From: Dehalococcoidia bacterium
GTDB taxonomy: Bacteria > Chloroflexota > Dehalococcoidia > Dehalococcoidales > Fen-1064
Direction of reading: 5' to 3'
NCBI GenBank assembly: GCA_011171075.1
Contig: DUFD01000047.1
Span: 19,046 to 56,887 of the forward strand
DNA: 37,842 nt
Shown here: in pieces, positions 33,148 through 37,842 of the stretch
How the letters are laid out: each line of letters opens with the position of its first letter
How positions within the stretch are numbered: the first letter of the stretch is position 1
Translations under genes and position numbers: made by a program
Notes under the pieces: model-generated
What the model was told of the DNA's origin: nothing
What the model saw: the letters and a program-made list of their open reading frames with translations, nothing else
Databases searched by the model: none

Positions 33148-33180
33148 CAGACAATAAAGGGAGGCCGACCTTACTGTCTG
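33148..33180 (+). other. Imperfect stem-loop after the CocE-like gene
   Basis: CAGACA (33148-33153) pairs with TGTCTG (33175-33180), and inside it AAGG (33157-33160) pairs with CCTT (33169-33172). There is no following T-run, so an intrinsic terminator is not clear. It marks the break between the catabolic set and the presenilin-like gene. Confidence 0.3.
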
Positions 33181-33249
33181 GTAAGCTGTAATGGGTAGCG
33201 CTCCCGAAATTAAGCCTTGAAATTCACCTGAACGAACCCAAGTGTAGCC

Positions 33250-34101
33250 ATGAAAAAGAAGACCAGTGCTCACCCGTATATTGAAAGCGGACTAATCCTG
33301 ATTATTTCTCAGGTGCTTGTCTTTGCACTGGCCTTTCAGGAGAAGCACTTCCTTGAGAGTCAGGAGATAACCCCGCCCGAAGTATCGGTGGGGTTTCCTA
33401 TCATTTATTTCTTTGTGGCGGTGGCTGTTATCGGTGTCATCCTCTTCGTGGTACCCCAGCAGGCTTTGAAACTGGTGCTGAAAGCCGTCTTCTTTATCCT
33501 TCTTGGCTGGGGAGTTTTCGTAGCTCTGGGTTTCTCACTGCCTGTACCGGCAGCCCTGGCTGTTGCGGTAGTGGCGGCACTAATGTGGCTTTTCATGCCG
33601 AAGATATGGTTGCACAACCTGCTGTTGCTTGTAGCCCTGGCCAGTGTGGGGACTGTTTTCGGTGTCTTTCTGGCACCGTGGACGGCCATCGTATTTATGC
33701 TGGTCCTCTCAGTATATGATGTTCTGGCGGTACGGTTCGGTTACATGATGTGGATGCTGAAGAACCTGTCTGTATCAGATACTCTACCGGCATTTATCAT
33801 TCCCAGAACGATATCCGGATGGAATATGGATGTGAGGCAGACCAGGATTTTTAATGAGGAGTCAGAGAGGGATTTTTCCGTACTGGGGGGTGGCGACATC
33901 GGATTTCCTCTCATTCTGATAGTATCGGTTTTCTTTGCGCACGGGTTTACTCGTTCTCTGGTCGTGGGCGGATTTTCGTTGCTTGGCCTGGCGGCGGCTT
34001 ACTGGGTGCAGCGTAAGTTATTCAAAGGAAGGCCGACCCCGGCATTACCTCCAATCACCCTTTTATCCATAGTCGGATATCTGATCATATATTTTGTTTA
34101 A
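33250..34101 (+). CDS. Presenilin/signal-peptide-peptidase-like intramembrane aspartyl protease
   Basis: 283 residues, mostly hydrophobic, with about nine membrane segments. The two catalytic aspartates sit in the presenilin-type motifs: Y156-D157 in SVYDVLAV and D216 in LGGGDIGF (GxGD). The third hallmark, Pro-Ala-Leu, is P264-A265-L266 near the C-terminus. These family A22 proteases cut transmembrane helices, for example remnant signal peptides. They are well known in eukaryotes and archaea and less so in bacteria. It stands apart from the catabolic operons, with a 123-base gap upstream. All three motifs being intact suggests an active protease; its substrates are unknown. Confidence 0.85.
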   Translation: MKKKTSAHPYIESGLILIISQVLVFALAFQEKHFLESQEITPPEVSVGFPIIYFFVAVAVIGVILFVVPQQALKLVLKAVFFILLGWGVFVALGFSLPVPAALAVAVVAALMWLFMPKIWLHNLLLLVALASVGTVFGVFLAPWTAIVFMLVLSVYDVLAVRFGYMMWMLKNLSVSDTLPAFIIPRTISGWNMDVRQTRIFNEESERDFSVLGGGDIGFPLILIVSVFFAHGFTRSLVVGGFSLLGLAAAYWVQRKLFKGRPTPALPPITLLSIVGYLIIYFV

Positions 34102-34217
34102 CATAGACCTTAACGAAAGATACTAAAGAATGATGTTTTTTACTAGGGCGGTATTATTCAATATGACTAATTTGGTATGAATTGGAATGTCTGTGGGAAA
34201 AGCTAGGTGGAATTAGA

Positions 34218-34247
34218 TTGACACAGCTTACGCAAGGAGCTTACTAT
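34218..34247 (+). promoter_or_regulatory. Putative sigma70 promoter for the secreted protein
   Basis: A perfect TTGACA at 34218-34223, an 18-base spacer, and TACTAT at 34242-34247 (4 of 6 to TATAAT). The predicted transcript start is near 34254, exactly at the stem-loop that follows. Confidence 0.5.
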
Positions 34248-34253
34248 TAGATT

Positions 34254-34276
34254 TGCCTCCGTTTTGTGCGGAGGCA
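34254..34276 (+). other. Perfect 8-bp stem-loop at the 5' end of the secreted-protein mRNA
   Basis: TGCCTCCG (34254-34261) pairs fully with CGGAGGCA (34269-34276) around a seven-base TTTTGTG loop. No T-run follows, so it is unlikely to terminate transcription. Lying at the predicted transcript start, it could protect the mRNA 5' end or be bound by a regulator. Confidence 0.5.
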
Positions 34277-34313
34277 TTGATTGGATGAAGTACAGATAAG
34301 AAGGTGCAGCGAA

Positions 34314-34907
34314 GTGAAAAAGCGAATATTACTCAGCGTTGCGATTGCCGTACTCGTACTATCGTTGATACCGGGACTGGCTATTGCGGGGCCTCCATCT
34401 ATGCAACATGGGAATAGCAGCGTTGTAACCGATCCTATTGGCGATATTCTACCCCAGACCCCCGAAGCACCGGCGTATGCCGATATCAAAAAAACTCAAA
34501 TAACTCATCAGACAGGAAGGGACACGCTGGTTTTCAGCATGAACCTGGCTGGAGTCGTCCCCTCAGAACCCTCGGATGATGACTTGCCCAACGAACTCAT
34601 TATATATAACTGGTATTTGGATCTTGATTTATCCCTACCATGGGATTGTATGGTTACACTAAGCTGGACACCTGATGATGAATGGGTAGCTTCGTTAATG
34701 AGACGGGGTGCAGGGGAGTTTGCCTCTCTGACACCCATTATTAATGGAAGCCGGATTCAAGTGACGGTAGATATACAGACGATTGAGACCGAATTCGAAC
34801 AGATTATTACGGAATTTAGCTGGTATTCCGTAGTAAAGTACGCGACTGGTTCGGGTAGCAACTGGGATGTTGCTCCGGATACACTGTTGGCGTACTGGAG
34901 CCGTTAG
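34314..34907 (+). CDS. Secreted hypothetical protein
   Basis: 197 residues from a GTG at 34314 with AGAAGGTG upstream; a TTG start at 34281 would put a polar extension before the signal peptide. The N-terminus is a classic Sec signal: VKKR, a hydrophobic core, and a likely cut after AIA. The mature part is beta-rich and acidic, with the segments DTLVFSMNLAGVVP and IYNWYLDLDLSLPW. No lipobox cysteine and no catalytic motif are seen. The DxDxD-like segment could bind calcium. Function unknown; its own promoter and 5' hairpin suggest independent control. Confidence 0.7.
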   Translation: MKKRILLSVAIAVLVLSLIPGLAIAGPPSMQHGNSSVVTDPIGDILPQTPEAPAYADIKKTQITHQTGRDTLVFSMNLAGVVPSEPSDDDLPNELIIYNWYLDLDLSLPWDCMVTLSWTPDDEWVASLMRRGAGEFASLTPIINGSRIQVTVDIQTIETEFEQIITEFSWYSVVKYATGSGSNWDVAPDTLLAYWSR

Positions 34908-34948
34908 TCAACTACCAGTTATGCAGGACGAGCAGGGGGACATGAATG

Positions 34949-35206
34949 TCAGGGCCTGTTCTCCCTTTCGATTTTCATAAGCTTCTCCATGTTCTGGCGC
35001 ATCCATGCATGTATCTCACGGAGTCGGCTCGTAATCCAATCCCACTTCGCCAGGCCCTCCTCGGTAGGCGTCCAGGAGGCTGATTCCTCGCCTCCCTTGA
35101 GGACTGATTCCGGTGGGAGCAGTTCCATTAGCTCGGTGTTGAGGTTCTCGTATTCGGTGACCAGTTTGGCCAACCTGTCCAGTCGGTCTCTCACCTTGGG
35201 GTCCAT
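34949..35206 (-). CDS. Small hypothetical helical protein
   Basis: 85 residues, rich in Leu, Glu, Arg and Lys with heptad-like spacing (LDRLAKLVTEYENLNTELMEL), so probably two helices or a short coiled coil joined by a Gly/Ser linker; a second helix is RLREIHAWMRQNMEKLM. The ATG has AGGAGGT upstream on the minus strand, and a plausible promoter precedes it, so it is likely real. No family recognised. Confidence 0.6.
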   Translation of the reverse strand: MDPKVRDRLDRLAKLVTEYENLNTELMELLPPESVLKGGEESASWTPTEEGLAKWDWITSRLREIHAWMRQNMEKLMKIERENRP

Positions 35207-35237
35207 GGCGACCTCCTATCTAAACGTACAATCCGCT

Positions 35238-35266
35238 ATTCTACCTGATATCTCGTCATCCGTCAT
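35238..35266 (-). promoter_or_regulatory. Putative promoter for the small helical protein
   Basis: On the minus strand ATGACG (35261-35266), a 17-base spacer and TAGAAT (35238-35243). The predicted start lies about 25 bases before the ATG. Called by eye. Confidence 0.3.
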
Positions 35267-35361
35267 GTTCAATTCTACACTGCACGCCTTTGTACTGTCG
35301 ACTCTGCGAAGATAATCCTGGAAATAATACTCCGGTACCATTTATTTCCATTTACAATGCG

Positions 35362-35370
35362 TGGTATCAT
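35362..35370 (+). promoter_or_regulatory. Putative extended -10 promoter for the alpha/beta hydrolase
   Basis: TGGTATCAT at 35362-35370 is an extended -10 (TGn plus TATCAT) with no convincing -35. It argues that translation begins at 35409, not at the in-frame ATG upstream. Confidence 0.35.
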
Positions 35371-35408
35371 ACCGATTGGTTAACGTGAAAGGAGGCAAGC
35401 GTCATCGC

Positions 35409-36209
35409 ATGGATCTGTCGTTTCTGGACCGACCGGAGATACTGGAGACCCTTTTCCCGGTTGCCTACTCTCTCTATGGTCTGCCCGACTTTCTTCGAGG
35501 CTCGCCACGTGATTTACCAACTTACGCAATCGAGGTCGAGGATGGCGTCAGGGTCGTGTGCGGGTTCTGGGTAGCCGGCAAAAAGTGCCCTTCCATCCTC
35601 TATTTTCACGGGAACGGGGAAACGGTGTCCACCCATGAGTGGATTGCCCCGTTCTACATCCAGAAAGGCATAAACCTATTTGTGGCGGAGTACCGAGGGT
35701 ACGGTTCCAGCGACGGTAAACCGACCATATCAAACATGATTGCCGATACAGACCCTATCTTCAGGGGTTTTCAGGAGATAATCAGTCGGGAAGGGTTCAG
35801 GGATAGCATCTTTGTGATGGGCCGTTCCCTCGGCAGTGTGCCCGCCATCGAGACCGCCCTCAACTACCAGGACAGGATACGGGGGCTAATTGTTGAGAGT
35901 GGCGCCGCTAACAATTTCCGTCGCCTCTGGGAGTACATGGGCATTGACAGCCTGAGCTTGTCCCCCGGCGAAGAAAACCCGTTCCTGAACAAGGTGAAGA
36001 TTCGCCAGATTACGAAACCGACGTTAATCATTCACAGCGAGTATGACCAGATTATACCGGTCTCCGAAGGGAAGGAGCTCTACCGGAACTCAGGTGCGAA
36101 AGATAGGAGAATACTGATTATCCCGGGGGCCGGCCACAATGATATCATGATGGTAGACCAGAGCACCTATTTTAACACTATCGGGGAGTTTATAAAGACC
36201 AACGCCTGA
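35409..36209 (+). CDS. Alpha/beta hydrolase
   Basis: 266 residues from the ATG at 35409, which follows AGGAGG (35390-35395) with a long 13-base gap; an in-frame start at 35361 would sit inside the promoter-like sequence. The catalytic triad is visible: nucleophile Ser in GRSLGS, Asp in SEYDQIIP and His in GAGHND, plus the oxyanion segment YFHGNGE. It resembles BEM46/YqkD-like esterases or peptidases. There is no signal peptide. The sirtuin gene follows after 23 bases in the same direction. Substrate unknown. Confidence 0.8.
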   Translation: MDLSFLDRPEILETLFPVAYSLYGLPDFLRGSPRDLPTYAIEVEDGVRVVCGFWVAGKKCPSILYFHGNGETVSTHEWIAPFYIQKGINLFVAEYRGYGSSDGKPTISNMIADTDPIFRGFQEIISREGFRDSIFVMGRSLGSVPAIETALNYQDRIRGLIVESGAANNFRRLWEYMGIDSLSLSPGEENPFLNKVKIRQITKPTLIIHSEYDQIIPVSEGKELYRNSGAKDRRILIIPGAGHNDIMMVDQSTYFNTIGEFIKTNA

Positions 36210-36232
36210 TAAGGTATTCGGGGGTGATAGCT

Positions 36233-37027
36233 ATGGAGAGTTTGATAACAAAGGCTGCCAGGCATTTGGCAGAGTCGAGTTACGCGATTGCCCTTACCGG
36301 GGCGGGGATGTCCACCGAATCGGGTATTCCCGATTTTCGCGGGCCACAAGGGGTGTGGACAAAAAACCCTGAAGCCGAGAGAAGGGCTTATCTGGGCTGG
36401 CAGAGGTTTCAGGCTGATCCCAAGGGATGGTGGGAAGAGAGGCTGGCTGCCAGTACCAGCGCGTTGGGGAATCTGGTAGAGCGGCAGCCTAACGCCGGTC
36501 ATTATGCGCTGGCAGAACTGGAAAAGATGGGTATCATCAAGTGTCTGGTTACCCAGAACGTTGACGGGCTTCATGAGAAGGCAGGACAACAGCACCTTAT
36601 GGAGTACCATGGAAGTTTCGCCAAGCTGAGGTGCATTGAATGTAACGCGCGTTTCCGGAGGGATGCGTTCGACCTGCAGGACCTGTTGCAGAAAGGCCAG
36701 CTGCCTCCAATCTGTCCTTCCTGTGGGGGAATAATCAAGAGCGATGGCGTGGGATTCGGCGAGCCGATACCAAGTGATGTGGCTCAGGGCAGTCTGGAAG
36801 AGGCCTGGAAATGTGACATGATGCTTATCTGCGGGACATCGGCGGTGGTATACCCGTTCGCCAACCTGCCGAGGGTAGCCAGGCAGAGAGGGATAGCGAC
36901 TATTGTAGAGGTCAATGCTGAGCCAACCCCTCTGACACATGAAGGGATTTCCGACTTTATTATCCAAGGTAAGACCGGCGAGGTGCTACCGGCAATAGTC
37001 GAGGAAGTCAAGAGGCTGAGACAGTGA
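36233..37027 (+). CDS. NAD-dependent protein deacylase (sirtuin, Sir2 family)
   Basis: 264 residues from the ATG at 36233, which has GGGGGTGA six bases upstream (a GTG at 36224 lies inside that site). NAD-binding motifs are GAGMSTESGIPDFRG and TQNVDGLHEKAG; the catalytic His is in EYHGSFAKLRC; two CxxC pairs (CIEC and CPSC) hold the structural zinc. In a CoA-ester-degrading anaerobe, sirtuins commonly reverse lysine acylation, including that of acyl-CoA synthetases, so it could tune the ligase in this window. That link is inference; the gene is about 20 kb away. Confidence 0.9.
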   Translation: MESLITKAARHLAESSYAIALTGAGMSTESGIPDFRGPQGVWTKNPEAERRAYLGWQRFQADPKGWWEERLAASTSALGNLVERQPNAGHYALAELEKMGIIKCLVTQNVDGLHEKAGQQHLMEYHGSFAKLRCIECNARFRRDAFDLQDLLQKGQLPPICPSCGGIIKSDGVGFGEPIPSDVAQGSLEEAWKCDMMLICGTSAVVYPFANLPRVARQRGIATIVEVNAEPTPLTHEGISDFIIQGKTGEVLPAIVEEVKRLRQ

Positions 37028-37057
37028 GCGCCGTCGCCTTCGAATTGCAGGATAAAA

Positions 37058-37498
37058 ATGAGCAGAGTTGAAGAAGCGGTTGCATGCTTCAATGAGGGTT
37101 TTGTATGTTCTCAGGCGGTGTTGGTAGCTTATGGCGCGCAGCTTGGGCTGGATCGAGACACCGCCTTGAAGATAGCTGATGGCTTCGGGGGTGGCATGGC
37201 CCGTATGGGTGCGACCTGCGGTGCAGTAACCGGCGCGCTCATGGTGATAGGGCTGAAGCATGGCAGGACGGCTGTTGAAGATACGCAGGCACATGAGACC
37301 ACTTATGACCTGGTGTATGAGTTCATACGCAGGTTTAAATCACGTAATCATTCTATCCTCTGCCGGGAACTGCTGGGCTGTGATATCAGCACCCCGGAGG
37401 GTCTGCAGAATGCTAGGCAGCAGAATCTCTTTACCACGGTTTGTCCGGGATACGTTCGGGATGCAGCCGAGATTATTGAGGAGATATTAGAGCCATAA
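37058..37498 (+). CDS. C_GCAxxG_C_C family redox protein
   Basis: 146 residues with the family's spaced cysteines: C17 in FVCSQAVL, the GCAxxG-like ATCGAVTGA motif, then cysteines in ILCRELLGCD and TTVCPGYV. Proteins of this family are small cytosolic helical proteins of uncertain role in anaerobes, probably redox- or metal-binding. The ATG has AGGAT upstream. It lies 30 bases after the sirtuin. Confidence 0.85.
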   Translation: MSRVEEAVACFNEGFVCSQAVLVAYGAQLGLDRDTALKIADGFGGGMARMGATCGAVTGALMVIGLKHGRTAVEDTQAHETTYDLVYEFIRRFKSRNHSILCRELLGCDISTPEGLQNARQQNLFTTVCPGYVRDAAEIIEEILEP

Positions 37499-37575
37499 GG
37501 CTGCTCCCGTATTCATTAGCATATTGGTTTCATCCAGCCTATGGTATAAGAACTTAACCTTGAGGTGGGTTTAGC

Positions 37576-37842
37576 GTGTTCTTTTTCCCGATAGGTTGTC
37601 TGGCACTCGCTCTTTTTGTCCTGCTGCTGCCGTTGCTCTTCATATTCATCTTTTTCAATGTCACAACTTTCAGCTTCGAGAAGCTGGGTATCTCACCCGA
37701 AGTAGCTCTCATTATCCTCATCTCAACCCTGTTTGGCTCTCTGGTGAACATTCCCCTGACAAAGAGAACGGTACAGCAGGCAAGTGTGACCTTCGGCTGG
37801 TTCAGGATACCGGTACGGCGGGAGTCCGGGCTTGCCATTAAC
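37576..37842 (+). CDS. DUF1614 family membrane protein (3' end beyond window)
   Basis: 89 residues are visible from a GTG start with GAGGTGG seven bases upstream; the frame runs off the window. The N-terminus has a long hydrophobic segment rich in Leu and Phe, then FEKLGISPEVALIILISTLFGSLVNIP, the signature of DUF1614 membrane proteins, whose function is unknown. Confidence 0.7.
   Translation, partial: MFFFPIGCLALALFVLLLPLLFIFIFFNVTTFSFEKLGISPEVALIILISTLFGSLVNIPLTKRTVQQASVTFGWFRIPVRRESGLAIN

Noticed and set aside
34281-34313. TTG at 34281 as the start of the secreted protein
   Set aside because: It would add a polar extension before the signal peptide, and the ribosome binding site fits the GTG at 34314.
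1-37842. tRNA, rRNA, CRISPR array or transposase genes
   Set aside because: No cloverleaf, ribosomal RNA, regularly spaced repeat or transposase motif was seen on either strand by eye.

Overview
The window reads as chromosomal DNA from a strict anaerobe of roughly even base composition, with tightly packed genes and many TTG/GTG starts backed by AGGAGG-type ribosome binding sites. The gene content (glycyl radical enzymes, a tungsten-type aldehyde oxidoreductase, ATP-dependent benzoyl-CoA reductase-type components, many ferredoxin modules, a selenoprotein, a presenilin-type protease, a DUF1614 membrane protein) suits a sediment or subsurface Chloroflexota (Dehalococcoidia-like) bacterium. A deltaproteobacterial host cannot be excluded from sequence alone.

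Layout. 1-5.6 kb (+): tail of an unknown gene, a bzdQ-like activator ATPase, a ferredoxin, a large NAD(P)H/FAD/Fe-S oxidoreductase with an odd C-terminal domain, and a thiolase plus DUF35 pair. 5.7-12.1 kb: two divergent paralogous glycyl radical enzymes and an MmgE/PrpD-like protein. 12.1-13.7 kb: a beta-propeller lipoprotein between two diverged direct repeats. 13.7-17.7 kb: a CapA-like protein diverging from an acyl-CoA synthetase, then a glycyl radical activase. 17.8-27.5 kb: a second CapA-like protein, a MoaD-like protein, a zinc-ribbon protein, a BamB-like AOR, a polyferredoxin, LutB-like and LutA-like redox proteins, a selenoprotein read through an in-frame TGA, a small unknown protein and a third CapA-like protein. 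27.7-33.1 kb: two 2-hydroxyacyl-CoA dehydratase/benzoyl-CoA reductase-type subunits, a class III CoA transferase and a CocE-type hydrolase. 33.2 kb to the end: a flank with a presenilin-like protease, a secreted protein, a small coiled-coil protein, an alpha/beta hydrolase, a sirtuin, a C_GCAxxG_C_C protein and a partial DUF1614 protein.

Working model (inference). The locus activates an organic acid as its CoA thioester (ligase, CoA transferase), performs radical chemistry (glycyl radical enzymes), low-potential reductions (bzd-type activator and ferredoxin; AOR module) and thiolytic cleavage (thiolase/DUF35). The substrate cannot be read from the sequence.

The most notable single item is the gene at 24010-25650. 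Two same-frame open segments are separated by one TGA, followed at the right distance by a bacterial SECIS-like hairpin with a GGUC loop. The TGA falls in a U-x-x-C motif resembling UGSC-family selenoproteins. A conventional gene caller would split or truncate this gene.
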